Of a stretch of 64,000 nucleotides of DNA, positions 1 through 13,173 are shown in pieces. A model generated the notes under the pieces. That model had not been told where the DNA came from, did no database searches, and worked only from the letters and a program-made list of their open reading frames with translations. This DNA is from Turritopsis dohrnii (taxonomy: Eukaryota; Cnidaria; Hydrozoa; Anthoathecata; Oceaniidae). Position 1 is the first letter of the stretch. Every line of letters begins with the position of its first letter. The stretch is from contig BQMF02000033.1 in assembly GCA_027922465.2 (NCBI GenBank), positions 1,488,001 through 1,552,000 of the forward strand, in the 5' to 3' direction. Position numbers and translations under genes: made by a program.

Positions 1-1314
1 AAAAACTGCTACACTAGCTTTTTAGCTTGTTGCAGTACAAAGTTGGTCGTTCTAGAAAATGATTGGAATGTCCTAGACTCTACACTTAGATACTTAAATT
101 GAACAAATTGAGTCAAAACATACAGATAAAAATGGGGCATATATATTTTCGATTAATGATTAGCAACAAATTAAGAAACATCAGTAATAAAAAATGGTCA
201 TACTAATGTCTACTACTACTACTAATGTCTGACTTCGGTTGCTTATATGAGAAGAACGTGTATTCAATTTTTGATTGTTAAGCTTGGTTTTCACTGATTA
301 TATTTTAAATACATTGATCGTAAGGCCCCGGACATATTTAGAGGTACGTTCTTGTAAAAATTAACTTATACAGGCAATAAAGATAATAAAGATCATTTAA
401 GGTCGAATGATATACCTTTGTTTACTTATGTCGTAACCAGTTTAATTATGATAAGTTTAATAATGAAGAAGAATATCAAGGACATATTTCTTAGTACTGA
501 GAGAAACAGCATATTTCTTATCTACTTTCCAGTTTGAAAGGGGGTTCAAGTTATCCACAAAGCATCTCTTATTTGATTTTAAAAGGGTGTCTTAAAAATA
601 AAGTAAAGGATTATTTGGACATCTTCAGATTAAAATGTTAACAAAAGAAGAAAAATTTTAAATGTTAAAACTGCAATGATGTTGATGATGACATTCAGAA
701 AGTGAATTTTTTACCATATCGGGGATATTCTTGCAAGACATTTTGGAGAGTGCCAACACAATATCATAACCCTCATTGATCAGATCCTATTTACCCCAAA
801 CATAGCAGTTGATGACAAGGAAGGAACAATAAACCTAGCAGTTGATAACAAGGAACAATAAAGGGAAACTACTGCAGATGCTGCAAGTTTCGCTTTCGAA
901 AAATCTCCACTTAAAAGGGCTTTCCTTCATTGATAAACTTTCTTAGTTGTAATTTGAAACTAAGATTATTATACATGTTTCTTCCTTAGAGATTGAACTT
1001 TCACATATGCGATGTGATGTATAATGTGTATCTTTTGCTGAAAAACTTCACGGTGATGTGTAATTTTAATCAAACATTGATGACATTTTCTTAGAATTGA
1101 AGATTTTTCTTTTCGAAAGTTTGTTTGAAAACTTTAATATAATGGAATAGATCATGTTGTAAGTGAACGGTGACAAGAGTTTGTTTTTTTTTTTTAAAAA
1201 AAAAAGGTTTACTTGTGGTCTATGGTTAAACAGAAGAAGTCAAGTGTTAAAACTCAGAAAACCCCACTCAGTCCGCCTTAAGGAGATTTTCAAATACTGT
1301 CACTCAATCAAAAG

Positions 1315-1434
1315 GTGTGCATCTGTTCTAGATCGTACAGTCAACGGTACGACATTTGCTCAAGTCCTGTTTTGTCGGAAATATGCTCGCCAAGGATTCG
1401 TGCAAAGACATTCACGGCAGACGGACATAACGAC
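1315..1434 (+). CDS. Doubtful exon ending in a consensus donor
   Basis: An open stretch of 40 codons ends at a textbook donor (GAC|GTAAGT, GT at 1435) in phase 0, the same exit phase as every confirmed 5' exon of the downstream RhoGEF gene. The peptide is Ser/Arg rich (for example CSRSYSQRYD and CSSPVLSE), in the style of those exons. It lacks an in-frame ATG. The only phase-0 acceptor (AAAAG|GTG at 1314) has a weak pyrimidine tract, and an overlapping frame from 1163 is also open. It may be an upstream exon of the RhoGEF gene, a non-coding first exon, or chance. Confidence 0.22.
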
Positions 1435-2021
1435 GTAAGTAAAATTCATTTCGGTTTGTTTGTTTTTCTTTTAACTTATGTAAACAAATTTGATTAGAAC
1501 AAAAAAACAGATTTTGTTGACAATGAAAAATAGGAAACAAGAACATAATCATGTAATCATATCGATGACGTCCCTAAATTGGAAAATTCTTTTTTCATCA
1601 AGCCGACCCCAAATTAGGCAAGACACCCATGTCGCACAAAGAAATTCGCATCTGTATAGCACTTTAAATCTGCACCATCCTGTGTTAATATTGATAGAAC
1701 TATCGTTAAAGACTTGTTTGTATTTTTCTACTTAGTCCAAACGAGTTCGAGTATGTAGTAGGAATTAACATGAGTAATAGACGTGTATTCTTTTTCAAAT
1801 TTTTCTGTAGCTGTTAGTTGCAAAACCCCTACTAAATCTTCACATTGTCTTCATTCAAATAACGACGCGGTTTTCTTTATCATTTCTTCAATTTGATGTT
1901 TACCAAACGCACAAAAGTAATGTGTAAACTCTTTTGATGCAAAAAAAAGTTTAATTTCTAAAAAAAGTTTAATTTCTAAATCAAAAACGACATTCAACAG
2001 TGGAAGAAAAAACCAAGAAAA

Positions 2022-2089
2022 TACAGAGGCTAAAATAATGCCACAGACAAGAAAGTACAGAGGCTAAAATAATGCCACAGACAAGAGTT
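2022..2089. repeat. Two-copy 34-bp tandem repeat
   Basis: The unit beginning TACAGAGGCTAAAATAATGC is present twice, head to tail, at 2022 and 2056 with almost no difference. It looks like a recent local duplication. Confidence 0.8.
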
Positions 2090-3080
2090 GAATTTGTCAG
2101 AGCTGCGACAAGACGATCAATAAGAACTGTGAGATATTTTTTCTAATTCCTTACTTTTAAGATCGTTTTTTTTTTATTATTATTATTTTAGATCTTTTTT
2201 TCTTAGTTTCCCAGTACATAGGGAGAACTAATACTTGAGTATTAATAGAACTTTTATAATTTTAACTTTCCCTAATATTGCATAAAGCATTTGATGATAT
2301 TAAATAAGGCTTGAATGAGTTTAGCAGCATTATGTATTTACAAGCACACCGTTTTCCCCTCTGCGCTCTTTATTTTCACACCACCTACCAATTGAACCTA
2401 CGAAATCGATACTGTTCAATAGTTTTAAAATGAGAATTTTTTGTCTTACTGTTTAACATGTAAAAAATTAAATAAAAAAACGGTGTATCTAAGCATAAAT
2501 CTTTATGGCGTAACTCAAAGAATGTCCCAACTCTGTAACGTTAATACGAAAGGAAACATTAATTCGATAAGCGGTTCCTTAGACAACAATACCTGTCAAT
2601 GAAAATGGACGATGTTACAAGTCACGTCTTTAATGCAATTTATTTCGATAACATCGTAAGTAAACAATGAGAGTTAGTAACATTACAGAAGAGATTGACC
2701 AAAAGATTGATAAACTATACTTAATTAGTTTGATGCCCGCGTATGATATAACGCACAATATCGTGCAGGTAACTACAGCATGTTATGTATTATCTATGTT
2801 CTATAAATAGCACACAAGCGTGATTCTTATGACGTATACAATATCACACTACTAATTTCTGCTAAAGTCTGTTTTTGAAGTTATTATAGATTTTCCTGTT
2901 TTTGCCTTGCAAGACCAGTGCTAAATTAGAAATTTAATAATTTTTAGTGGTACAATTTAGTGTGTTTTTCACGATAGATATTTGTCGCTTAACTTCGTGC
3001 TCAGTTCATTTCGAAGTTCTCAGTTGATCTTTCTTTCTGATTTGTGGGATTATTGTAAAATGAAGTCCTAACAAATTTAA

Positions 3081-3169
3081 TTGGAAGTTTCCGTAAAATA
3101 CGTACGAGTTTAGGATCTAACGAATGTCATTGGAAGTTTTCGTAGAATACGCACGAGTTTAGGATCTAA
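3081..3169. repeat. Two-copy 49-bp tandem repeat
   Basis: The unit beginning TTGGAAGTTT and ending GAGTTTAGGATCTAA occurs at 3081 and again at 3130 with a handful of substitutions. Confidence 0.75.
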
Positions 3170-4549
3170 GATCTTTGATCTTATATGAAACACTGTGGTT
3201 ATCAAATGTTATTTACAAGATTAGTTCACGTGATCCTAACATCAAATGTTTGAAGGGTTTTTCAATACATATTTGAGAAATGACAATATCTTATTTGCAT
3301 GGTAAATCTAAAAGCTATTGTTTAAAGAATTATGCAGATTATCAACTGTTATTGAAAATGACCGCCATGTTATTTTTACCTGGAAAACACATAAACAATT
3401 TATATTGGCATTTTGGTTTTCACAATAATGTTGCTAAGGCAATTTAATTTGCATTGGTAGCGTGCAGTAATTGTAATTCCGATTTCGTGTGGAGCAGCAT
3501 ATTACCATAACTTTGAAAATTAATAAACATGTACTTTTTCTTTGAAAAGTCGTTTCCGTACATTTATAAGGAGAATGAAACAGGGAGAAAAAACATGAGG
3601 GGGTAATCTCACCAGAATGGAACTGAGCAGAAAGATTATTGAAAACATCGAGATATTAGTGGACTTTGTATGCTGTTGCATAACCTGGGAATTTTGGAGA
3701 ATCGACTTCTAATAATAAAGCATTTTGATCCATGTATAATATTCTCATCTGCTTAACTATCATTTGTTGTTGTATCAATCAAATTCTCGACTGAGACTTT
3801 TTTTATTGATTAGTTGAATTTTACTGTTGTTGTCAAAGCAAATCGTACGTACACAAATCTGTAAAAAAAACCACGGAAAAAATATTTAAAAAACTAGAAC
3901 TTAATTAATCGTAATTCATTACGAGGATAAGACACTAAATGTTTCATATTATAAATAATACACAGTCAAAAAAGCAATACATTTCTTTGTAAAGAGGTTT
4001 TTAGTCGTACTTTCTTGGGGAGAGATTAATCAGCGGGATGGCGTTAATATTTTTTAATCAACTGTTACGCCTCTTTGAAAATCACACACTGTCGAATCTT
4101 TTAAGAAATAAAGCGATTGTCAGTTTCACTTTGTTGTCAATTTCAAGTTGATCGGTTCGATAAAAGAAGAGAAGCAAGAGAGATTGTAGACATTTTGCAA
4201 TTGACCAACACAACTGAATTCATTGTGGCACGGAAAATGTAATTACAATACCGATTGGTTTTTTGAGAAGAAAATTATCTAATTATAGACACATGTCCCG
4301 CCATATTTAATTACTGGTGTAAAAGTCACCAAACTTCGTCGTTAAAGCGACGAGATTTTTGAGTCAACCACTTGGAATGTTTCATTTTACGAAATGTAGT
4401 AGAAGATCATTGGCTGGTAACATTAAGTGGATATCCTTTTCAATTCATGCGAACATAACTTAAAAGGAAAGTGGCATTCTGTCATGAAATTCTGCGGAAA
4501 CCAATTAACTGAATCTATTGTTATCTAATTGTTAATATTCTTGTTAATT

Positions 4550-6163
4550 ATGGATGCAATAGCTTCTTCGAGTATTTTTATGCCAACATTAAATTTTAAA
4601 CGATTTTCTGAATCGTCGTCACATCTCTTGATCAAAACGAAAAAAGAACTCAATCATAAACTCGATAACCGGTTAGTTCGCTCGTCAAAAGTGTCCAGAA
4701 AATTTGGGGCAGGCGAGCTTTTGCGTCGCTGTCAGTCTTTTTCCAGTTTTTCTTTTCGTAAAAGATTTCCGAACGAACTCAAAGACAAAGAAAGGAGAAG
4801 ATTATCATGTAATATAGATAATATCCAGCCACTAGAAGATTTGTCTGGTAACAAAGTGCAAAAGGACTTGCGGACGGAAAAGGAAATAAGTGGATCAGAG
4901 GTTACTCCAGACAGTACCAAAAACAAATCTACTGAACCAACGCTATTTAGGGAAATTTTCAATTTTCCTTCGTCTTCAAAAAGGATTACATTCAAGGAAA
5001 GACTTTCTCCCATTTGTGAATCCGATCAGTCTGGTCGCACGGATTTTAACGCTGGTGAAGGCTTTAGCAAGAACGCTTTGAATCCACGAATAGCTGAAGA
5101 GCCAGAGAATTCTGTCAAAAGCAACACAAACAGACGGAAATCAGGCTTAGACCTCTTGCAAAGCCGGTCACCTAGTGGCCATCCAGACACATGCGATTTT
5201 CTCTTTACAAAACGAGAATCTGACCAATCGGATGAATCTTATCAAGAAACCGAAGTAATCGAATCACAAACCGAACAGATCGATCAATCAAATACTTTGA
5301 TTCGCAAAAATCGAATGAAAAGGACAAAACAACGAAATCGTGACAACAACAATAATCAAGCGCTTTTATTTGATAGCGAAAAGGTCATGTTTTTTCAGCT
5401 TACAAATTCATCAAGAGAACAACACGAGAAACGTTCATCTTTCAAAAGATGTCGAGCAGCCACTGTGGTTTTAGATCGTTCAAATAAAGACTGTTTTGAA
5501 AAAGAAGTTGACGATTACAGGCGCAACCAAAGAAGAACACGTTCACTTAATGTTGATGATAAGAAAGAAAAAAAGTTGAGAACCTTTGCCATTTTTTCAA
5601 AAAACACTGATTTTGCGAAATACGATCCTAGGCTAAACCACACAAAGAGGAAAGACTTGAAAACAATGAACGAAGTATGCAAAGCCGAAATGATCAAGGA
5701 AGATAAAAACAAAGCAGACATTAATCAAAACATCGAGAAAAGCGGCTGTACATGTGATCATTCACTGAAGGGTTCAGTCAGATCGGAAGCGGCAACAATT
5801 ACTGGTGACACAAACATTGTAAATGTGACTTCAAAAACAATTGATCAAGTCAATCGTGTTGACAGGAATTCAATGAATACAACGAAACCCCTAAGACTTC
5901 TGAAGTCGTACACTTTGGATGAAACGATGATGAATGACTCGTATGAGTATATTTCAGAACAGGCTGTCAATAATATTACGAACCAGATCCTTTCCGTTAC
6001 ACCCATTCAAACTTATAATTTTAGAAGATTAGGGAGTAAGAGATGTGTACAAAGACGGAGGATGATGAGGAAAAATATTTCTGTTGAATACGATAGCCGT
6101 AAGATTAGCTGTCCACAAAGACTGGCATTTTCTGAAAGAAGTTCTCAGTATGCTTCGTTCGAG
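4550..6163 (+). CDS. RhoGEF alternative first exon A (538 codons)
   Basis: A very long first exon opens at ATG 4550 (MDAIASSS) and ends at GAG|GTAAGT (GT at 6164) in phase 0. An upstream in-frame TTG at 4529 is not a credible start. The 538-residue segment is hydrophilic and probably disordered, rich in Ser, Arg, Lys and Asn. It has basic-Ser clusters such as RRCQSFSSFSFRKRF and RRRMMRKNISVEY, and I recognise no folded domain. It can join in frame to the internal exon at 8078 or directly to the DH-domain core at 18882. With both, the protein would be about 1309 residues. I infer that it supplies a long regulatory or localisation tail to the exchange factor. The splice partner is inferred from phase and order, not from transcripts. 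Confidence 0.7.
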
Positions 6164-8077
6164 GTAAGTTAATAACCATCTATGAGGATGGAGGGTGTTT
6201 CACGACACTCTGCGTGGTGTCTTTTAAACTACATATTCAAATTGTGTTTAATAAGAAACTATTTGTGTTCTAATTTGCAAGCGGTCAAAATGGTTGATTG
6301 CTGTTTAATGTCCATCGTGGTTTTGAGTAATGAAGTCAATTGTTAAGTGTAAAATATAATTAACTTGCTAATAGCGGTTCTCCATTCGCCTAAAATGAAT
6401 TGCATACGTCAAACAGAACATCTGATTTCTTTAAAATATGTGTGTTTTCGCACCTCATAAATGAGATTTTCAACGATTAATCACTAAAAAGGAGGAGTTC
6501 ATTCGGAGCCTTTAGGAAATTGTAGGTTTTGAGGAATTTTATAATTCATTTCGAGGATTCATATGATACCACAAAGTTATTATAGTTATAAAGTTATGAG
6601 GAGTTAGTGAGCAAATGAATGAACGTATTGACGTTATGACGTATTGACGTTATTCAGCTGAATGCTGAGATGAGATTTTCAGAATGTGCAAGGGTGGTTA
6701 CAAAACTCTTATAACACTCCATCACGTTTTAGTATTTTTAGTGAGGATTCATACAGCCAATAGGTCATAAAGTAAACCACGATGAAGCTAGCAATACCAT
6801 GAAATTCACGTTCAAAGGCAATTGATATATTATTGATGGCAAACATTGATTTAGATTTTCATTTTCCAGTCCCTTGTTAAGTTGATACTTTGAAAGGGCA
6901 GGTGTCCACAGATCGATAGCAAGGTGTGGAAGAGAGGATTAAATCTAATACACATTGAGCACGGGAATAAGAAAATAAAATATAGCTATCAAGTGAGAAG
7001 ATAGACGCCCCTATGCTTCTGTTGCAGTGCCTGATCTACCGCCATGTTTCATAAAAACATGTCAAACTTCTGCGATTTGCGAAATCAATCCGAAAAAAAA
7101 AGCATATAACTTCATGAAATTTCATAGAACCTTATTCTCACTGAAAAAGTATATATAAAAAAAAAAAAAATGCTATCGAATGTGTTGAATAATTTAGCAA
7201 TGACGTGATGCATACATTATATTGACGCCGGTGTTTTTGTCTTATGAATTTCAAGCAAACTGAGGATATTGAATAGATATTATTAATGAAAATAAATTTG
7301 GTTGCACGAAGTTCAAGTTGATTGGGAAACTTGTGCTTGCTGAAGATATGATGCTCAATTTCATAGGAATGTTTGTTTGATGACTATGCTCAATGGATGG
7401 TTTTTTGCATGCGATGCAGAAAATCTACAGTGCTATTAATTCATTTTTCATCCTTTTGAAAGAATCATGTCTTGAAAGAATTTATGTCTGTCCTTTGTTT
7501 GACACCATCCATCGACTTTATAATTTGGTACGCTTGACGGTTATATGTAGCTATTTGGTACGCTTAATGCTTATATGTAACTATTTTGACCGTTCTTAGG
7601 TCAGGGTTTTTCAGGAAGGAACTGAGATTAGTTTGTCATATTTTGGTGTAAGTTGTTTTTAGTGGCTTTACAGATAGAGTTAATTCTGCACGAAGAAAAA
7701 TCGAAAATATCCCACCGTGCAAATTTATTAAAAAATCACTGCCAAGGAGTGTACTTCCATGGCAATATACACACAATTTCAATGAAAACGCTCTTTGTTG
7801 CAGTGACTTTTTGACATGTTTTTTACCACTGGGATATTCGTAGTAGCTGGAGTCGACAATTATGTTGGAAGTATTAGATTTTTGTTATTGTAAATCTATG
7901 TTATTTTAAACTCAATTTAGAGGTTTTTAGTTTTTCTTGTAGCAATCTATATAAACGTTTGCTAGCTGAGTATTAACTAGAGAGCGCAGATATTTTGTAG
8001 TGAAGTGTTCCTCTTCTTCTATTTTTCCATTTGAACCTCCTGTGAATCTTGTTATCTTATTAAAAATATTCGTTTAG
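6164..8077. other. Intron between RhoGEF exons A and B
   Basis: AT-rich and non-coding. It includes one half of a two-copy hairpin repeat (7708-7836, listed separately) and poly-A/poly-T runs. The 3' end has a pyrimidine-rich tract running into TTTAG at 8077. Confidence 0.6.
7708..7836. mobile_element. Short hairpin (MITE-like) element, copy 1
   Basis: About 129 bp with imperfect terminal inverted repeats (left TATCCCACCGTGC, right ACCACTGGGATA). An inner inverted pair (AAAATCACTGCC / TGCAGTGACTTTTT) flanks a short centre. A diverged copy lies at 9565-9689. It is too short to code for anything, so it is a non-autonomous DNA element. Confidence 0.6.
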
Positions 8078-8293
8078 TCCTCTCCATCAACACGTAGAAG
8101 ACGAATTTCAGTGAAAAGCTCTCACATCAGAAAGCAGTCATGTCGCGCAGCTCCTCCACGGATTCGAAAACGAACGTTATCATCTGGGTCATCGCCAGCT
8201 TTATCACGGAAGGAAAACTCATCGCCTCGTTTCCAAACAGAAAGACCACAATCCAGCCTGTCTGAAGTGGTGATTCCCTCTAGAAGGCTGTCT
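8078..8293 (+). CDS. RhoGEF internal exon B (72 codons)
   Basis: Bounded by acceptor TTTAG| at 8077, preceded by a C/T-rich tract, and donor TCT|GTAAGT (GT at 8294). It is phase 0 on both sides and exactly 72 codons. An in-frame TAG lies within the acceptor itself, so the reading frame opens only through splicing. This is therefore a true internal exon, unlike exons C-F. The peptide starts SSPSTRRRRISVKSSH and ends IPSRRLS. It is strongly basic and Ser rich, with RRRRIS and SRRLS that resemble basophilic-kinase sites. Exon A is the only upstream phase-0 coding exon I see, so A-B-core is the likely long isoform. No folded domain is evident. Confidence 0.65.
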
Positions 8294-11004
8294 GTAAGTA
8301 ATCACAATAACCTTTCTTCAATGTGTTTTTCATATCTTTACGAGATGTCTGAGCTTTTCTAAAAATAACGTTACTCTTCAATGAAGAATGAGTAAATCAA
8401 TAAAAAAAATGCAATTTCCACTTTTCTTGGTGCTTCAATGGCTCTGAGAAAACTCATGCAGTCGACATCCAATGTAAACACGCCAATGTACACACATATA
8501 TAATCATTTCTTTCAATAACCAAAACTTTAACAAATTCCATGTGCGCTACATCAATCTCAATGAGATATTTTTCAGATTAGTCATTTGACCAAGTCAACA
8601 AAACAGAAAATGACCCTCTTGTTGCTATAGCAACATTATGGTTAGTTAGCATAATTATCAAACTTTGAGAATTCAGCATACTTAACCGGTGATGTTTATC
8701 GCTATAAATGGAACACGTTTCAACTTCTCCGATTACCTGTGGTTCCGTTTTACAATCCGATTAAATGACTTCTGTTTGTAGAAGTCAGATTCTAACGTTC
8801 TTGCTTTCCTTCTTAAAAATATTTTGCATTTCTAACGGGATTCTGATTCCGGAACCACTTTGAATAAGCTAAACAAAATCGGGTTTATGTGTTCAAAATG
8901 TTTTTCATTGACGAAACAGCACACTGTAAGAAGAAAGTCATATCACTCCAAGAAATAGCATTCATTCAATCAGTTAATTCATTCATTGGCTTGCAAAAAA
9001 TGACAGTATTGGTAAGATTTTTTTGTGTGTGTGTGAAGATTAGCTACGTGATATTAAATCGCCTATCTGGCGCCAATCGGCTCTCAACTTTACGGGAGAC
9101 GAGCAATATCGAATAATATGGAGCAAAAGCTTGGTTATCAAACACGGTCTATTTTGAAAAAACTACAATAAGTATAATCTCAACTCAATTTCACTGCCTC
9201 TATCATCCTGATATCAAAAATGCAAATGACCCTGGGTTCGGGGTTGTCCATTTTTGAGACTTGTTTTTGCTTACCTTGGGTATATTTGTTTATTTCTCCA
9301 CTTATTGTAAACAAAAACACCAAAGGAAAAATATACAACTATGATAATTTGATGATGATTTTTTGGTACGACTATGATGCTGCTACAATAACAAAGCACA
9401 CAACAGAAATAAAAAGCCCTGGGTAGAAGGTTGTGATATGCACATGTAGATACAAAATATATTTATCGGTTATCATCTAAAGATTTTGACTAATTGATTA
9501 TTACATAAATTCTCATTAGCTCAGATCACGTTTCTCATTTCAGTATTAAAGCAGCTGCTCCATGTATCCAGTGATCAAATTTGTTGAAAAATCACTGCGA
9601 AGGAGTGCATTCCTATAGAAATATACACACTATTTCAATAAAAATGCTCTTCATCGCAGTGACTTTTTGACGATTTTGCCCACTGGTTATCGGACAAACT
9701 GATAAGGAAAGAGTCACCCTCAAATATCTAAATGATGTTTTTTCTAAAGAACTATCGACTTATCATACACGATAAACAACGGACGGGATGTTTTCCATTA
9801 TTAACTTATGTAAAGTATCACAAAAATGTCGTTGAACTGTTGACGTGAAAATTGTGACGGTATTTACAATAGTCAAACAGTCGAAAGAAACAGTCTATTT
9901 TTCGTGGGAGAAGGGTGTGATTGCACTCCGGCATGTAACTCTGCTCCTTTCGATGATGATATTACAAATTATAATGCTTACGTAGTGTTATTTTGAATGA
10001 TGTCATTTCTGTGGTTCTCTCTGAACCAAAATAGCATATGTTTGTTTTGATCTGGTATTTTTGATTTTGAGTTGTTTATGCAAGGGTTGCAATTTCGTTC
10101 CTTATAGGGAGGCGAAATAAAATCAAACATATTTGCACACATGATATCTGTTGTCTGAAATCAATAGAACAACAAATTGAATATAAATAATCAAAACAAT
10201 AAAAAGATATAATAAATAAATGGGGGAATCCCAGCTGATATTTTAATGCTCCATTATAGCATATATGCTCTTACAATTAAGATAGAGTTGGTGTTATTTC
10301 AAATACAAATCGTATATATAGGAAATTGATGCTGTGTGTTTCTTAGAAGTTCTCGCAGCAAATCCTTTAATTATGGAAAGATTGCAACAATACGAGAATT
10401 TCAAGCAATAAAAGTGATGTGTCAATTAGATAAAACAAGAAATTACGTAAGCAAGAAATATTACAATAAACAAGTTCGTTACTAAATCATTTCTAAAATA
10501 TTTATTACGATTATTCTTAGTTTGAAAAAAGACTGAGTTCTAAGTTGAAGTATTTGTAAATCATGAATATTTAAAAATAAGAGCGAAACACTCCTTCGTG
10601 TAGCTCCTTTGTATAAAACATTTATTCGTCGACCTTTTGTCTAAAAGAAGCGATGGAGAGTGTATTTTGGAGTTCTTCTTTAAGTAGGAAAAGCTCATCT
10701 TTAACCTGAATGAAAGAATGTTGGACGTTTCTCGAGTATGTGTTCAAACAAAAGAAAGTATAATATTATTGTTATTATATAAAAGCCTTGTCTGAAAAAA
10801 CAACTTCAAGGAATGGAAAGAAATTTAAAGTGAGAATTTAATCGATAAAAATATTGTAGAAAAAAAGTTGCTGTAACGAGTTTTTTGATGAATGGAATAT
10901 CACTTTTGTTATAAGGACAGAGAAGATTTTTTGAATGGTTATTACTGAACAAGATTATTTTAAGAATTTGTGAGTTCGTGACCGGTTAAGGGAAGCTTAT
11001 AAAA
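8294..11004. other. Intron region between exons B and C
   Basis: Non-coding AT-rich sequence containing hairpin copy 2 (9565-9689) and a (GT)n run near 9025. The region immediately upstream of 11005 must contain the promoter if exon C is a first exon. I see no TATA or other clear core signal. Confidence 0.5.
9565..9689. mobile_element. Short hairpin (MITE-like) element, copy 2
   Basis: Same architecture as 7708-7836: outer repeat TATCCA / CCACTGGTTA and inner repeat AAAAATCACTGCGAAGGA / TCGCAGTGACTTTTT. The two copies share most positions, including the centre ATATACACAC.ATTTCAAT. Confidence 0.6.
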
Positions 11005-11655
11005 ATGGATAACATTAATGTTGGCAACATCAAAAGGTTTTACGAAAGAAAACAGTATTTGTATAAAAGAGAGAGACCAAAATCGGATGTTTTTTTTACT
11101 TGTGGTGTACAAAGTAGCGCAGACAGCTCTCCAGGAGCGCAACGGAAGAGGTTAAAATCAGAAGACAGTTCTGAAATGGATTGTGAAACATTAAAATTAT
11201 CATCAGCTTATTCGTCCAGATATCTCGGCGCTTTGCCGGAACCGATGGACACATCACCGATTCATACAAACAATAATTTTGTCATTAGATCGGAATCGAC
11301 TAAATCTTATCGTAGGCCACGCACCAAAGATGGCGCCCCTTTGCCAGCAACAGCAAGCTTGAGGACACTGTTGAAACGAAGAAAGTTAGATAACTCGCAA
11401 TGCGGTTTGACGCGTACACAAAGTTGTTTACGTCCGGAACTCAGAGACGCCATTGCTTTCGGGTATTTAAAACACAAAACAGACATGCACGCTAGTTGTT
11501 GCAGTTTACTTAGAACCCGATCGGAAATTTTTCCACGAGTCGGTTCCACGTCTAGCCTATTTCCGCGCAACGGTCAAACAGCACGTGTGGTGTCTAGTCG
11601 AGTTTCAAAAGTTAAAAGATGCTATTCCACAGCGACTATTAACAGACGAAAAGAG
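11005..11655 (+). CDS. RhoGEF alternative first exon C (217 codons)
   Basis: Opens at ATG 11005 in good start context (AAAAATGG, MDNINVGNIKRF) and ends at GAG|GTAAGC (GT at 11656), phase 0. An in-frame TAA lies only 15 bases upstream. The nearest AG (10990) would give the wrong phase, so it reads as a first exon rather than a cassette. The peptide is basic, Ser rich and probably disordered, with clusters such as SYRRPRTKDG, LLKRRKLDN, KVKRCYSTATINRRKE and MDTSP. Joined in frame to 18882 it yields about 916 residues. It probably has its own promoter within intron B-C; that is inference from the layout. Confidence 0.65.
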
Positions 11656-12571
11656 GTAAGCCGCAATTTCATGATATGCTACAACAATCCACTTCTATTC
11701 AATACGAGGCAACTGTTTGAAATAATTAACCTTGCGGGAAATTTCTGCCAGCAACACAATTAGCATTCTTCCCACTAATGATATCAAAGGTCGCCAAAAC
11801 AACAGTTGTCTTTCTCGATTGGCAACTTCGAAATGAATTCCATACAAACGAGATCAAATGTTTTTAAATGCTGAATATTTTGGTTTCCGCATACAGAAAC
11901 GTTCTAATAACCTCTCCCGTATAAAATCTCACTAAAAGTTCTGTGATTGATCCAACGAGGTCCTTATTGATCGAACGAGGTCCAAAAACGTTTATCGATT
12001 TACTGATTAGGGGAGGCGATAGGAAATGCTCTTCTTAGTTTTCAGTGTGGAGTTTCATTTCCGGCGAAATTTCCGTTGTTTGTTAACAAAATATCAGTTC
12101 TGGCAGAATCTTTGTTGTCATGGCTACGCATCATTATAGTGCTATCACATATTTCATTACGTCATGCATTGATAAAAACATGTCAGTTGCTTGGAAACGG
12201 CTATTTTCATCAATTTTCTTGTTTTCATCATTAAAACTTTTAATACTAAACGAACAATTTATGCCCTATTTACATTGCGATATCTAAATCTTGGTAATAA
12301 ACATGTGATGTAAAAACCTTAAAGGCCTATTCATACCAACCAGACAATATTTATCAACCAAATAGTCCTTTCAATAGAGGGTGGTTTTGTACATTATGCT
12401 TACATGTTCAACAAAAATGTTTTGTTTTGCAGTAATGTAATTGTAGCTTTATCTGTTCTTAAATGAATAAACGCCGTGGAATGACCGAGAGTTAGATTAT
12501 CGATCATCTGTTAATTGTTTATCTTAAAAAGTTACTGTTGAAGCATTAGTTTTATCTGCTATCTTTGCAGT

Positions 12572-12642
12572 CTCGTACCCAGGGTTTCTTACTTTTTCGA
12601 TACGGTGGCGTATATCGAAAAGGCAAGAAACCCTGGGTACGA
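12572..12642. repeat. 71-bp near-perfect hairpin
   Basis: A 31-base arm beginning CTCGTACCCAGGGTTTCTT is followed by a 9-base loop and its reverse complement, with only two mismatches. The same terminal word (CTCGTACCCAG) reappears alone near 55444, so it may be a small dispersed foldback family. Confidence 0.8.
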
Positions 12643-13173
12643 GGTTGCTATTTTTCTTTTGAAACATCTATCAATGCTTCACACAGACGTTTCTTCTCCC
12701 CGCCAATGATTCATTCTAACGGTCTTCTACTCACTAGTATTTAGATCCGGTTAAGGTGGTTCACCATTATGAAACGGACAGTACATACAACTTTTCTAAT
12801 CCTCTTTGAAATTTACTCTAAGTTTTAACAGATTGTCTCTGTTGTTCTTATTTATCGATGTATAAACCATTAAAGTTTGTCTAATCTACGCCAATTAGAT
12901 GTTGTACGCAATGCTTTCCGATCTTCAAAGCTAATATTTCCTTATGTTTCATATAGAATTAAGTAAGGTCAGGAAATTACGTGTATTTGCACACTCGTTG
13001 GTGTCCTACGCCTTTGACTGGATGTTTCTCAGTGTTTCATAAAAGTATGATTTATGTAGGATTGGTGTGTCGTACTTATTCATATGAACGATGATAAATT
13101 GCAACAAAACTCTTTCCTATACATTCTGACTAAAAATAATACCAGACGATTTCATTTGAGTGTAAAACGGTGG

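Larger units (their letters stand above)
1..4549. other. Non-coding flank upstream of the RhoGEF locus
   Basis: AT-rich DNA with stop codons in all frames and no convincing gene. It contains a 34-bp direct repeat (2022 and 2056), a 49-bp direct repeat (3081 and 3130), homopolymer tracts near 1185-1205 and 2165-2200, and one doubtful exon described separately. Part may be 5' regulatory DNA for the gene that begins at 4550. Confidence 0.6.
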
